The notes below the pieces were generated by a model, which was given only the letters and a program-made list of their open reading frames with translations, was not told the origin of the DNA and did no database searches. This document shows, in pieces, positions 1-8,421 of a DNA stretch of 64,000 nt. Source of the DNA: Tuberibacillus calidus DSM 17572 (lineage in GTDB: Bacteria > Bacillota > Bacilli > Bacillales > Sporolactobacillaceae); assembly GCF_000430685.1 (NCBI RefSeq), contig NZ_AUMM01000003.1:62001-126000 (forward strand), read 5' to 3'. The translations under genes were made by a program, and so were the position numbers. The stretch's first letter is position 1. Every line of letters begins with the position of its first letter.

Positions 1-2205
1 ATCCCAAGAGATGACGACTGCCTGTTTCTTTTTATCATATTTTGCTTTGACATTTTTCGGCGGGTCGAGTTTTTGATATTTCGTTGACACTTTCGACGGT
101 TCCGTGCCTCGGACAAAGAGCGCCGATATGACTTGTGACGGTGGTGTAAAATCACTGGCCAAAAGCCCAGTATCCTTTTCCACCGAGACGCGGACGACCG
201 ACTTCGGCTGCTGCCAATCTGGCGTATTTTGTGAGGCAAGGTTTAAAATGATTTTCCCGAATAATGTACCTGAAATTCTTTTTTCCTCTGGTGTCATCAG
301 GACATAACCTTTTCGTTCGCCTTCCTTGACGGTAGCGGTTTGATCATAGCCCACCCACACCGCCGCGGTGATTTTCGGTGTGTAGCCCACAAACCAGGAA
401 TCCAAGTACCCCTTATTCATCTCTTCTTGTGTTAAATGATACCGTTTCTGTGCATCGGGGCCGGGGTTTGAAGACCCTGATTTACCAGCGACCGTATAGC
501 CTCTTAATGATGGCCCATTATAGGTCCCGTTATCAATGACTTCCTTTAACATATCCGTGATCATGTAAGCGGTGTAATCGTGCATCGCAATATGACTAGA
601 GTGATCGAATTCCACCCGCCGGCCGTCTGGATATTCAATGTATTTGATAGCATTCGGCTCATTATAAATGCCGTTATTGCCAAAGGCTGCATAGGCGGAT
701 GCCATTTGCAATGGATTCGCTGTAAAGGAACCAAGGGCATAGGATTCATTGAAATGGTTTCGTTTAAATGGCACGCCAAGTTTTCCGGCAAATTTGATGA
801 CGGAGTCGACTCCTGCTTCCTTATCAACCGTTTGTAATGCTTTAACGGCTGGAATGTTTCGGGATTGAGCAAGCGCCCGTTTCATTGTCATTGGCCCGAA
901 ATATCTTCCATCCCAGTCACTGACGCTACGCCCATCAGAATACGTATGCGGGCTGTCATCTAAGATTTTACTCGTCGGCCATTTCAAATACTCAATCGCC
1001 GGGCCGTAATCCACAATCGGTTTGGCCGTGGAGCCAATTTGGTTACCGGTACCTTCTGTGGTGCTTCCAGCTAGGGCCCAGTTCGTGCCGTATTTATAAT
1101 TTACTCCACCGCCGACCGCCAAAATGTTGCCATTTTTAGTGTTGACAACGGCGATGCCGGACTGAATGTTCGCTGCTGTGCCGGCAAAGTTATTAGGGTC
1201 ATTGAGCAAGTTTTCTACCGTTTCTTGAGCTTTTTTATCAATGGTTGTGTAAATTTTTAAACCGCCTTGTGTCCATTGGTCTTTATCGATTTTTCCTGTG
1301 TCAACATACATTTGTTGCAGCATGTCGACAACAGCATAGTGATCTTTATTTTTCTGATCTTTCGGACGGTTTTTCATCATTTCCTTCATGGTGACTTTTT
1401 TGGCGGCCTCTGCTTGTGCTTTTGTAATTTTACCGTTTTTCACCATCATATCCAACACGAGATTTCGTCGTTTGATGGCGTTGTCCGGATGGGCGATTGG
1501 GTCATAATACCCCGGGCGGTTAGGTATGCCAGCAAGAAGTGCTGCCTGAGCAAGTGTGAGTTGATCTAAATGATCAACATCCAGCCCGAAATACGTATAA
1601 GCAGCCGTCCCAACCCCATAGACGCCGTTACTATAATAAATTTTGTTCAAATACATTTCGAGAATTTCATCTTTACTGTATTCACGGTCAAGTTTAACCG
1701 CAAGATACGCTTCTTGAATTTTACGCGTCAATGTTTTCTTAGGCGTTAGGTAACTCAGTTTGATCAATTGTTGGTCAATGGTGCTTGCCCCTTCGGCCCC
1801 AAAACCTTCCTTGATGTTAGCAACGACTGAACCGCCAATACGAATCGGGTCGATGCCATGGTGTTGATAGAAGCGAGCATCTTCGATTGAGATGACCGCA
1901 TCTTTCATGACGTCTGGAATTTTTTCAATGGGCGCATAGATCCGGTTTTCCGAGCCTACGGTATCCATTAATGTGCCATCCGCATAATAAATGCGTGTTC
2001 CCATTTGTTGCTTTAAGACAGACGGGTCCAGGGCGGGAGCATGACTAATGATGACAGCAACAGCAATGGACCCGGCCAGTCCTAGGCATAAGAAAATTAG
2101 GACGAGCGATAAAAAGACTTTTTTAAACAGACCTTTTTTTGGTTGCTTGCCTTTATGTTTGTTTTGCAGTTGTCTACGTTCTTGTCTTGAGCGATATTCT
2201 GCCAT
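1..2205 (-). CDS. ponA: Penicillin-binding protein 1A/1B, bifunctional transglycosylase/transpeptidase (3' end outside window)
   Basis: Class A PBP that polymerises and crosslinks peptidoglycan on the outer face of the membrane. The ORF is open from the ATG at 2205 to the window edge, 735 codons without a stop, so the C terminus is missing. A basic cytoplasmic tail of about 30 residues (RSRQERRQLQNKHKGKQPKK) precedes one membrane segment. The glycosyltransferase region shows EDARFYQHHGID and GASTIDQQLIK. The transpeptidase region has the SxxK motif STAKP, SRN as SxN, and KSG in place of the usual KTG. The last visible residues (PPKNVKAKYD...) look like the start of an FN3-type domain. recU lies just upstream on the same strand, as in Bacillus subtilis. 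The ribosome site is weak (GAAAGGTTGG). Confidence 0.95.
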   Translation of the reverse strand, partial: MAEYRSRQERRQLQNKHKGKQPKKGLFKKVFLSLVLIFLCLGLAGSIAVAVIISHAPALDPSVLKQQMGTRIYYADGTLMDTVGSENRIYAPIEKIPDVMKDAVISIEDARFYQHHGIDPIRIGGSVVANIKEGFGAEGASTIDQQLIKLSYLTPKKTLTRKIQEAYLAVKLDREYSKDEILEMYLNKIYYSNGVYGVGTAAYTYFGLDVDHLDQLTLAQAALLAGIPNRPGYYDPIAHPDNAIKRRNLVLDMMVKNGKITKAQAEAAKKVTMKEMMKNRPKDQKNKDHYAVVDMLQQMYVDTGKIDKDQWTQGGLKIYTTIDKKAQETVENLLNDPNNFAGTAANIQSGIAVVNTKNGNILAVGGGVNYKYGTNWALAGSTTEGTGNQIGSTAKPIVDYGPAIEYLKWPTSKILDDSPHTYSDGRSVSDWDGRYFGPMTMKRALAQSRNIPAVKALQTVDKEAGVDSVIKFAGKLGVPFKRNHFNESYALGSFTANPLQMASAYAAFGNNGIYNEPNAIKYIEYPDGRRVEFDHSSHIAMHDYTAYMITDMLKEVIDNGTYNGPSLRGYTVAGKSGSSNPGPDAQKRYHLTQEEMNKGYLDSWFVGYTPKITAAVWVGYDQTATVKEGERKGYVLMTPEEKRISGTLFGKIILNLASQNTPDWQQPKSVVRVSVEKDTGLLASDFTPPSQVISALFVRGTEPSKVSTKYQKLDPPKNVKAKYDKKKQAVVISWD

Positions 2206-2283
2206 AATTTCATCCAACCTTTCCAGGTGGCCTATCTCATCAAAAGAGACGATTCGAAGGATAGAGGTGTTTTATGACTTATA

Positions 2284-2874
2284 TTAGATTAAATAATGCG
2301 CTTCAACCACTTCCAAATAGGGTATGCGCGGGGCATAGCCAATTCTAATTAACGCCCCTTCATTGTAAAACGTTTTTTTGGGAATGGATTTTCTCCCACC
2401 ATTAAGGCTTTCCTTCCAATACTCAAATAAAATTTCGGCGTCCAGCAAAAAAATATCATTATCCGTTGTAAATTTGACGATAATAAAAACAATCCCGCCA
2501 TGTGCTTTCACCGCCTTCATGTGTTCAATTTGATGCGGGTGAAAGTTTTTGAGCGGCAAGGCCGTCGGATTTTGCGTTTCCTTCGCTTCAAAATCGATAT
2601 ACTTGCCTTTGTAAACACCATTGTAATCCGTCGTGGATGGCTTTTTAAAATAGGCCTCTGTGATTTTCGCCGCGCTTCGTTTCGGATAATCGACACGGAC
2701 GATTTGGACCGGTGTCGGTTTTTTATGTATGACCGCGATCCCATGCTCACGATAAAAGAGATTCGTGGCATTTAAGTCCTCTTCCAACGTCATGCCGCGA
2801 TTCCCATAATTTAGGGGAAGATCACGGCGGGGTTGATCATGAAACGGTTTTCCGTTTGGATAATGGAATGCCAT
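2284..2874 (-). CDS. recU: Holliday junction resolvase RecU
   Basis: Cuts four-way DNA junctions during recombinational repair and chromosome segregation. The protein is 196 aa, the usual family length. The catalytic core is visible as TDYNG (D83) followed by IDFEAKET (D94, E96, K98), the acidic and lysine residues of the restriction-endonuclease-like fold. The N-terminal [13 protein letters not shown] stretch is also typical of RecU. The ATG at 2874 follows AGGAGG at a good distance. It is cotranscribed with ponA, 78 bp downstream, a pairing conserved in Bacillus. Confidence 0.95.
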   Translation of the reverse strand: MAFHYPNGKPFHDQPRRDLPLNYGNRGMTLEEDLNATNLFYREHGIAVIHKKPTPVQIVRVDYPKRSAAKITEAYFKKPSTTDYNGVYKGKYIDFEAKETQNPTALPLKNFHPHQIEHMKAVKAHGGIVFIIVKFTTDNDIFLLDAEILFEYWKESLNGGRKSIPKKTFYNEGALIRIGYAPRIPYLEVVEAHYLI

Positions 2875-2979
2875 TTCTAAAACCTCCTATATCGGGCGGG
2901 GCTTCATCTATTATAACGTATTTTTTAAAAATCGGTTGAAAAAACCTTGAAGGTTTTAAGAATAGGGGCTTTTTTGCGT

Positions 2980-3969
2980 ATGGATGTTAAAGATATTATA
3001 GAGAGGCGCAGCCGAAAGGCGTTTTCAAAAGATGAATATCAGTTAATCAAACAATTAAATCGGGTCACAGAAGTACATAATGTTGACAATATCACTCGTA
3101 CGCACGCTTATCGTGATTTTTTTAAAGTCTATCCAACGATGGAATGGGCGTTATTGGCTAGCATGGTATCCCGTAATGCCGGATGGTCGATGACCGATTT
3201 GAAAACCGAACCCATCTATCGGTGTTTATCCGATTCTTACATTCAACTTTTATTTCATGCTTACGAGCGCCCGAATTGGCTCATTTTCCATGACGCATAT
3301 CCCCAATTATTATTATATAAGGCATCGTTACAATGGAAGCGCCCTTTATTTGACTTATTAAAAGCCTTTAATGTTTCCGTTTTTATGGAATACGAATGGG
3401 AACGCTTTTGGAAGACAGGGGATGTGCGGCGGTTGACATATGCCCTCATTATTAATGAACAACATGTCATTGAAGCACCGTTTGTTAAGCATTCTTACTA
3501 TGCCCAAGCGGTGTTTGATCGGGTTTTGTTTTTTCTCGTTGACCATTTACGATTAAATGCCGTCGTCTGTCCAGATTTCTCTGGAGCGCTCTATGGTTTT
3601 CCTGTAACTGGGTTTCAAGATGTCCGTCAGCGCATTGAGCTTGGGAAAAAGCTACATACGCTGCTTTTTCATCATCCGGAATCTAAAGCTATCCAAGCAT
3701 TCGCTTTGGAAACCGATCACACTGGAAGCCGCTATGATTATGAACGCTATCACGGAGCTTCTCCGGCTAAGAACATCCCACTGCGAGAAGCGTTTAACGT
3801 CGTTTCCCACAGACGGCTCAAGCCGCGGGATTGGTTTAACGGTAACACCGCCCCCGATTGGTTTCTTCCACCAGACATCGGAAAAGTTGAACTCAGCAAG
3901 TGGTATAGGAGGAAGCGAGCGCGTTTAACACGCCTCGGAACTTTGCTTTCAGCTCTCATCGGAAAGTGA
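2980..3969 (+). CDS. yppC: DUF2515 family protein, YppC-like
   Basis: A 329-aa protein recognised as the YppC/DUF2515 family; its biochemical role is unknown. The sequence is rich in aromatic residues with conserved-looking ITRTHAYRDFF near the N terminus and FALETDHTGSRYDYERYHGASP in the C-terminal third. No signal peptide or clear membrane segment is seen. A TTG at 2947 would add 11 residues, but it sits inside a small hairpin (AAAACCT/AGGTTTT), so I chose the ATG at 2980, with AGGGG upstream. It is divergent from recU/ponA, as in B. subtilis where yppC lies beside recU. Confidence 0.85.
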   Translation: MDVKDIIERRSRKAFSKDEYQLIKQLNRVTEVHNVDNITRTHAYRDFFKVYPTMEWALLASMVSRNAGWSMTDLKTEPIYRCLSDSYIQLLFHAYERPNWLIFHDAYPQLLLYKASLQWKRPLFDLLKAFNVSVFMEYEWERFWKTGDVRRLTYALIINEQHVIEAPFVKHSYYAQAVFDRVLFFLVDHLRLNAVVCPDFSGALYGFPVTGFQDVRQRIELGKKLHTLLFHHPESKAIQAFALETDHTGSRYDYERYHGASPAKNIPLREAFNVVSHRRLKPRDWFNGNTAPDWFLPPDIGKVELSKWYRRKRARLTRLGTLLSALIGK

Positions 3970-4082
3970 CGAACGGCCACTTTCTTTATCGAACGGCGAC
4001 TTCTTTTGTCGTCCCGGTAGGAAGTTGAAAATACACCGCGAATCCTTAATACATCACCATCTCTAAAAGCGAGGGTTCGGTT

Positions 4083-4337
4083 ATGGAAAAAGGGATTTCA
4101 AGAGAAGAATTTGAAAATAAAATGGACTTTCTTGAATTAAAAATGGATCAGCTCGCGCACAAAATCAGCCAAAAAGCTGATGAAGTCGTCGCCAATCAGC
4201 TCTTACAACATCGAAAAGAGTTGGATGAAATTTATCAGGCGATTCAGCGCATCGATAGCCACATTCATCAAATTGACCGTGAACTGAATGCGTATATGGA
4301 AGAATCAACGCTATCCCCAGCGAAAAAAATCGTTTAA
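4083..4337 (+). CDS. Small coiled-coil protein of unknown function (yppD position)
   Basis: An 84-aa, highly charged protein that reads as one continuous helix with heptad-like spacing (MDFLELKMDQLAHKIS and IQRIDSHIHQIDREL). It has no cysteine motif, signal peptide or membrane segment. It lies between yppC and yppE homologues, where B. subtilis has yppD, but I cannot claim homology from sequence alone. The ATG has only a weak GGTTCGGTT upstream. It may bind a partner through the coiled coil. Confidence 0.65.
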   Translation: MEKGISREEFENKMDFLELKMDQLAHKISQKADEVVANQLLQHRKELDEIYQAIQRIDSHIHQIDRELNAYMEESTLSPAKKIV

Positions 4338-4368
4338 TTGACATCCCGATTAGCGTTTTTGGTATGAT
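4338..4368 (+). promoter_or_regulatory. Candidate sigma-A promoter with extended -10 for yppE
   Basis: TTGACA at 4338-4343 and TATGAT at 4363-4368 with a 19-bp spacer, longer than ideal. A TGG directly before TATGAT gives an extended -10, which can compensate. It starts right at the stop of the preceding gene and fits transcription of the GTG-started ORF at 4389. Confidence 0.5.
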
Positions 4369-4388
4369 AGGAGCAAAGGAGGGGGAGC

Positions 4389-4763
4389 GTGGAAGATCAG
4401 AAACGCGAGCGTCTGATAGCGCTCACTGATGCTTTGCTAACATACAATGCCCGCGCCAGGGATCAATTTATGAACAGAACGCGTAAAGATGGGTATACCG
4501 TTGATTTTTACGGGGAAGTCAAACCGTTTGCTGATGAAGTCCTTAACCTCGTTGATGAGTGGAAGCCTTTGGTTCTGGAATGGATCGCTTCCGACCGTCC
4601 GCTATATGTTCACCCGAAACAGATCAATGACACCTATGATAACTTGACGATTATATCTGTCACGGCGTTCCAAAAAGATACGCGAAGGAAACGCTTTCTC
4701 GAAACTGTTACATCCATCGAGTTTGTATTAAAGACGATTCGCGATGCCCTTATAGAAGTTTAA
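4389..4763 (+). CDS. yppE: DUF1798 family protein, YppE-like
   Basis: A 124-aa cytosolic, helical protein matching the YppE/DUF1798 family, whose function is not known. Starts with GTG after AGGAGGGGGA. Visible family-like segments are VDFYGEVKPFADEVLNLVDEW and a C-terminal helix containing SIEFVLKTIRDAL. Context with yppC and recU supports the call. Confidence 0.8.
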   Translation: MEDQKRERLIALTDALLTYNARARDQFMNRTRKDGYTVDFYGEVKPFADEVLNLVDEWKPLVLEWIASDRPLYVHPKQINDTYDNLTIISVTAFQKDTRRKRFLETVTSIEFVLKTIRDALIEV

Positions 4764-4813
4764 ACCGTTTCCGTTTGATCCATATTAAGATTAAGACGGA
4801 AAGGGTGAGTAAA

Positions 4814-5044
4814 GTGACGGTCTATCAACAAGTCAATCAAACGATTGCGGATTTAAAAAGCGTGCAAGCGAGTTTTGAGCTGTTCTCGTATCAAACCAAA
4901 GACCCAGAAGCCCAAAAAGCGTTTAAAAATGCTTCTGAACGAACAAAAGGCATTATCTCAGCGTTAGAAACACGCCTTCTGCAAATTGAAAAAGAAGAGC
5001 CGTCTTATAAAACATTAGGCGAGCAAAAACAACCGAAAAATTAA
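4814..5044 (+). CDS. DUF1657 domain protein
   Basis: A 76-aa helical protein starting MTVYQQVNQTIADLKSVQAS, the typical N terminus of DUF1657 proteins, which usually begin MTV.QVK.T...LK. The GTG at 4814 follows AAAGGGTGAG; a TTG 13 codons upstream lacks a ribosome site. DUF1657 genes often occur with DUF421 (YetF-type) membrane proteins, including in the spoVA-2mob operon tied to high spore heat resistance. A DUF421 gene lies 570 bp downstream, so a spore role is plausible but inferred. Confidence 0.75.
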   Translation: MTVYQQVNQTIADLKSVQASFELFSYQTKDPEAQKAFKNASERTKGIISALETRLLQIEKEEPSYKTLGEQKQPKN

Positions 5045-5048
5045 AACG

Positions 5049-5084
5049 AAGGTTGGCCATAAAAAACGTGGCCAACCTTTTTTT
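5049..5084 (+). terminator. Rho-independent terminator after DUF1657 gene
   Basis: An 11-bp stem, AAGGTTGGCCA/TGGCCAACCTT (5049-5059 and 5069-5079), with a 9-nt loop and a T7 tail. Confidence 0.9.
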
Positions 5085-5171
5085 GGCTGTTATGAAAACA
5101 TTTTTCCGGCGAGCATAAGGACGACTTAGGCTCGGTCATCGCGAAAAAGGATGAACAGAGCCAGGTTTTCT
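5085..5171 (+). repeat. Structured intergenic element, copy 1
   Basis: A degenerate copy of the element seen at 7813, 10198, 44512 and 51215. It has the conserved linker GAGCATAAGGACGA, then a long stem with arms GGCTCGGTCATC and GATGAACAGAGCC, then CAGGTTTTCT. Its 5' hairpin is weaker than in the other copies. It sits between two convergent genes. Confidence 0.45.
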
Positions 5172-5528
5172 TTACATTTCGTATATTTGATCAAAAACTT
5201 CTTTAATATCGTATGTGAGAATCAGGGCCATGCTTTTATCTCTCGCAAGGATCGCCGCTTTTAAATTTTCGATATCATTGGAAATGCCTTCATATTCTTG
5301 TTCATCCCCCAATAGTTGATATTTCCAACGATTTTTATCAAAATGCTTTCTTAAATCGACGGCTTGTTCATAGGCTTTATTCCAATCCGTTTGCGTGATG
5401 GAGGTCTTCAAGTTTTTAATGCGCCATTGGATGTCTTTTGGAGCTTGGGCTGCGGCCGGTTCCGCCAAAAGCCCGAAAATCATGAGCGAAAAGAGTAGCC
5501 ACTTGTAAAAAAATTTTCGCCAAGCCAT
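5172..5528 (-). CDS. Secreted DUF4363-like protein
   Basis: A 118-aa protein with an N-terminal signal peptide (about residues 1-28, hydrophobic WLLFSLMIFGLLA then AAAQA). The mature part is short and helical, with W residues spaced in the DUF4363 style (WRIKNLKTSITQTDWNKAYE, RWKYQLL). DUF4363 genes commonly adjoin DUF421 genes, and here a DUF421 gene is divergent, with starts 87 bp apart. Function unknown. The ATG at 5528 has GGAGGGACAT upstream. Confidence 0.65.
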   Translation of the reverse strand: MAWRKFFYKWLLFSLMIFGLLAEPAAAQAPKDIQWRIKNLKTSITQTDWNKAYEQAVDLRKHFDKNRWKYQLLGDEQEYEGISNDIENLKAAILARDKSMALILTYDIKEVFDQIYEM

Positions 5529-5614
5529 TTATGTCCCTCCTTTTTGTATCTTTTTTTTATCATGTCCAAATAATAAAAGAAAATGACTGTGTGAGTGACG
5601 TGGAGGGATTGTCT

Positions 5615-6475
5615 ATGGCTGAATATCAACTGATCGCGTTGCGCTCTGTTTTTTCTTTTTTTCTTTTGCTCGGTATTTGCCGGATTCTTGGCAAACAGCA
5701 AATTTCCCAGCTGACCTTCTTTGATTACATTGTTGGCATAACGATTGGCTCGATCGCGGCAAGTCTTTCCGTTGACCAAAACATAAAAATCACCAATGGC
5801 ATTGCCGGCCTTGTCGTTTGGGGTGGCCTGTCAATCGTCGTGGCTTTTTTAACCTTGAAGTCACGCATCATTTCCACGATTGTTGCCGGACAGCCAACAA
5901 TACTTATAGAAAATGGAAAAATTAATGAAAAAAATTTACGGAAATCGAAATTAACACTTGATCAACTTATGTTGAATTTGCGACAAAAGAATGCTTTTAA
6001 AATTTCAGATGTAGAGCTTGCCGTGTTTGAAACAAACGGAGAATTGAGCGTCATGAAAAAAAGCGATCTTGAGCCTGTCACCCCCAAAGTATTGGGGATG
6101 AAACTGGAAAAGGAAAAACGGCCGTACATCGTCATCCATGATGGTTTGGTGCTCGATAACATGTTACAATCGGCTGGTTATACAAAAGAGTGGTTATATG
6201 GAGAAATCCAAAAGCACGGAGCGAAAACTTTTTCCGATGTTTTCGTGGCGCAAATCGATTCCAAAGGCAATCTGTATGTTGATTTATACGATGACAAAAA
6301 ACCGACAGAAACCCCCAATGCTAGAAAAATTGTGGCGGCCCAACTCCATAAAATTGCCGCTGACTTACATGTCTATCGGCTCGCAACGGATGATCCCGAT
6401 GCTCAAGCCATGTACAAAAAACAACAAGAGGAAGTGGAAGCTCTCATCAAATCCTTAACCCCGTATTTGCAATAA
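5615..6475 (+). CDS. DUF421 family membrane protein, YetF-like
   Basis: A 286-aa protein with three N-terminal membrane helices (about residues 10-80: FFLLLGICRILGK, FFDYIVGITIGSIAAS, GLVVWGGLSIVVAFL) and a soluble C-terminal alpha/beta domain, the DUF421/YetF layout. ATG at 5615 follows TGGAGGG at 8 bp; the frame is open upstream to 5531 without a ribosome site. YetF/2Duf-type proteins are associated with spore wet-heat resistance and inner-membrane properties. With DUF1657 and DUF4363 alongside, I infer a spore-membrane role. Confidence 0.85.
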   Translation: MAEYQLIALRSVFSFFLLLGICRILGKQQISQLTFFDYIVGITIGSIAASLSVDQNIKITNGIAGLVVWGGLSIVVAFLTLKSRIISTIVAGQPTILIENGKINEKNLRKSKLTLDQLMLNLRQKNAFKISDVELAVFETNGELSVMKKSDLEPVTPKVLGMKLEKEKRPYIVIHDGLVLDNMLQSAGYTKEWLYGEIQKHGAKTFSDVFVAQIDSKGNLYVDLYDDKKPTETPNARKIVAAQLHKIAADLHVYRLATDDPDAQAMYKKQQEEVEALIKSLTPYLQ

Positions 6476-6480
6476 AACTT

Positions 6481-6504
6481 GGGCGTGAAGCTCTCTTCAC
6501 GCCC
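6481..6504. terminator. Hairpin between convergent genes
   Basis: A 10-bp perfect stem GGGCGTGAAG/CTTCACGCCC with a 4-nt loop, between the DUF421 gene and the convergent membrane gene. The T tail is poor on both sides. Confidence 0.6.
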
Positions 6505-6512
6505 ACTATTGA

Positions 6513-6896
6513 TTAAGGATCAAGGCCTTTTAAAAGTAAGTTACCAGATAGCACGCCAATAACCGTATGGGTTTCCTGATTCATGAGAGGCGAAATCAAT
6601 AGATCCAGCCAAAAACTATGTTTTCCGTAAACAGCAGACCAGGTTGATTGGGGAATAAATAACAATATTAAGAGAAATAGTGCGGGAATCACCTTAAATT
6701 TGGCCTTCACCGTTTTATTTTTTCTCAAACGGCTGAAGCGTTGCCATTCCATGATCATTCCCAACAGAAGGCATAACAAATTGAATTGTACAAAAGGCAG
6801 ATAGGCTTCTCTTGTGGCAAAAGCGTGATCGCTAATCGCGTGAAGACCGTTTAATAGAAGAAGGCCAATCCCAGCCACCGAAATCGTTTTAAACAT
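6513..6896 (-). CDS. Small integral membrane protein, unknown
   Basis: A 127-aa protein with about three hydrophobic segments (near residues 3-20, 35-50 and 67-88) and a basic RLRKNKTVKAKFK loop between the second and third. No recognised family motif. The ribosome site is weak (AAGGGATGTGG upstream of the ATG at 6896). It is a lone gene, convergent with the DUF421 gene. Confidence 0.55.
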   Translation of the reverse strand: MFKTISVAGIGLLLLNGLHAISDHAFATREAYLPFVQFNLLCLLLGMIMEWQRFSRLRKNKTVKAKFKVIPALFLLILLFIPQSTWSAVYGKHSFWLDLLISPLMNQETHTVIGVLSGNLLLKGLDP

Positions 6897-7038
6897 ATAG
6901 CCACATCCCTTAACTTAACCTCTTAATCTTTTAATGATAAACCGAAAAAACTCGTAAAATTTCTTTCTAGCAAATGACGCATATTCCGATTAGGACAAGC
7001 ATATCCTTTATTAAACAAATGATTCGGAGGGTATGGGT

Positions 7039-7236
7039 ATGTTGACAAATAAGATGGATTGGCAGGAGCGGAAATTGCATTCCTCAAATGTTCGGCAACA
7101 AGTTTTTTGGCGCAAATGGCAAGAGGTGGACCCGGAAAAAATTGTTGAAAATCTCAGCAGTTGGATGTTTAAGGCTATTCTCGTTTTTGGGATTCCATAC
7201 TTTTTGTTTGTCCTCATTAAATTTATGACACTCTGA
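7039..7236 (+). CDS. Small single-span membrane protein, unknown
   Basis: A 65-aa ORF with a charged N-terminal half (MDWQERKLHSSNVRQQ) and one C-terminal membrane helix (MFKAILVFGIPYFLFVLIKF). GGAGGG lies about 8 bp before the ATG at 7039; an in-frame ATG at 7033 is too close to the ribosome site. It lies alone between two minus-strand genes. The strong ribosome site supports expression; function cannot be assigned. Confidence 0.6.
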   Translation: MLTNKMDWQERKLHSSNVRQQVFWRKWQEVDPEKIVENLSSWMFKAILVFGIPYFLFVLIKFMTL

Positions 7237-7261
7237 AACGGGAAGGAGGTAGTGGCACCCT

Positions 7262-7801
7262 CTATTCCCGTCTCAGTTTCTCCATAAATTGATCGGGGGT
7301 TAATTGGTGAAGTTCCGGAAAGCCTTCATGGTATAGCGATACCGTTTTCCCTTGGATGACGGGGTATAAACCTTGCCACCCGCCGTTGAGCTGATAATAA
7401 GGGGTTCCTGGTATCTTCTTTAAAAAAATAATATACTGACCGTTGGCTAGTGGTCCAGGGTAACGGGCATTAATCGGGTCGCGCGGTGGGGGTAGGGGGG
7501 ATACCCCTGTATTAAGTAACAGCACCTTTTGCGGCCTTCCTTTAAATGCCTGGCGCATGTCGAACCGCTGAATGTAATTGACTAAACGTCCTTGCGCAAT
7601 GCGGCGTGCAGTCACGTATTGGTTGGTGACTCCTTTGATTTCACCAAGACCGATTAAATCGGATGTGTCCTTCAGCTCACTTAACGACGGATAATGACGA
7701 AATTCAATAATGTCAAAGGCGGGGTTAAAAGCAAAGGCTTTCGTCGGCGTTATGGCAAGAAACATGATCGTGAAAATAGCGAAAATCGTTTTCATGGCCA
7801 T
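7262..7801 (-). CDS. Secreted protein of unknown function
   Basis: A 179-aa protein with a classic signal peptide (about residues 1-24, TIFAIFTIMFLAITPTKAFA). The mature part has beta-like segments (QYIIFLKKIPGTPYYQL, NGGWQGLYPVIQGKTVSLY) that resemble secreted hypothetical proteins of bacilli, but I do not recognise the family. AAAAAAGGACG lies before the start. An intergenic repeat copy lies directly upstream. Confidence 0.7.
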   Translation of the reverse strand: MAMKTIFAIFTIMFLAITPTKAFAFNPAFDIIEFRHYPSLSELKDTSDLIGLGEIKGVTNQYVTARRIAQGRLVNYIQRFDMRQAFKGRPQKVLLLNTGVSPLPPPRDPINARYPGPLANGQYIIFLKKIPGTPYYQLNGGWQGLYPVIQGKTVSLYHEGFPELHQLTPDQFMEKLRRE

Positions 7802-7812
7802 CGTCCTTTTTT

Positions 7813-7903
7813 ACTGGTAAGATAAGTTCACATCTTACGGGTCAGCATAAGAGTCGCAAAGGTTCTACCACGACCATAAGGGTTGCCAGACCCAGTTTAT
7901 TCT
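7813..7903 (+). repeat. Structured intergenic element, copy 2
   Basis: Starts with ACTGGTAAGAT, which pairs with ATCTTACGGGTCAG, followed by the linker CATAAGAGTCGCAAA, a second imperfect hairpin GGTTCT.../...AGACC and CAGTTTATTCT. It lies between the end of the gerP cluster and the start of the secreted-protein gene, both on the minus strand. See the copies at 5085, 10198, 44512 and 51215. Confidence 0.5.
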
Positions 7904-7933
7904 TAGAGATAATATCTCCCGCTTTCACTCCTT

Positions 7934-8164
7934 TTATGTTATCGTTCCGGGCAGAGGAACGAGAATGGGGTAGGTGGTCTCAGGAGCATACGGTGCAGTT
8001 GGAATTTCCAGCGGCGGTGCAGGTTGAGTATAACCCCCAGTGTTAAATAAATTGGAAATGGGTTTAATGAGGCCGCAGGACCCAATTTGCAAAACGGAGG
8101 AATTCACCAAACTATTGATTCGTATCGAGTGGATGCGGATATCTTGTTGTATAAAAAAATTCAT
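7934..8164 (-). CDS. gerPB: Spore germination protein GerPB-like
   Basis: A 76-aa protein with the GerPB pattern: N-terminal MNFFIQQDIRIHSIRINSL, then SSVLQIGSCG and a LFNTGGYTQPAPP tail. GerP proteins sit in the spore coat and help nutrient germinants reach their receptors. In B. subtilis gerPB is second in the operon; here it is last, 16 bp after a GerPA/PF-type gene. The identification of the type is good; the order is unusual. Confidence 0.8.
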   Translation of the reverse strand: MNFFIQQDIRIHSIRINSLVNSSVLQIGSCGLIKPISNLFNTGGYTQPAPPLEIPTAPYAPETTYPILVPLPGTIT

Positions 8165-8180
8165 CCCATCACCCCATTAT

Positions 8181-8402
8181 TTAATTGTTAAGGAATTGAT
8201 CGGCGTCCATCAAATCTCCATCGTAGGTATTGGTTGAACTCAACCCTGAATTCACTTGCATTAAATCGCCCGTATTGATGCTTCCTGATCCCGCATAGTT
8301 TTTGGAAACGTTCTTTGGGGAGATATTTAATGTGTCCCCAACGGTAAACACGCCGGCGTTCTGAACTTGATTCACTTTGATGGCACCCGCAATTGACGGC
8401 AT
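8181..8402 (-). CDS. GerPA/GerPF-family spore protein (second copy)
   Basis: A 73-aa protein starting MPSIAGAIKVNQVQ with ISPKNVSKNYAGSGSINTGD, the core shared by GerPA and GerPF, which are homologous. I cannot decide which of the two it is. Its adjacency to gerPB argues for GerPA. GGGGGG lies upstream of the ATG at 8402. It is the fifth gene of the cluster. Confidence 0.85.
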   Translation of the reverse strand: MPSIAGAIKVNQVQNAGVFTVGDTLNISPKNVSKNYAGSGSINTGDLMQVNSGLSSTNTYDGDLMDADQFLNN

Positions 8403-8421
8403 GTGAACCCCCCCTTATACA

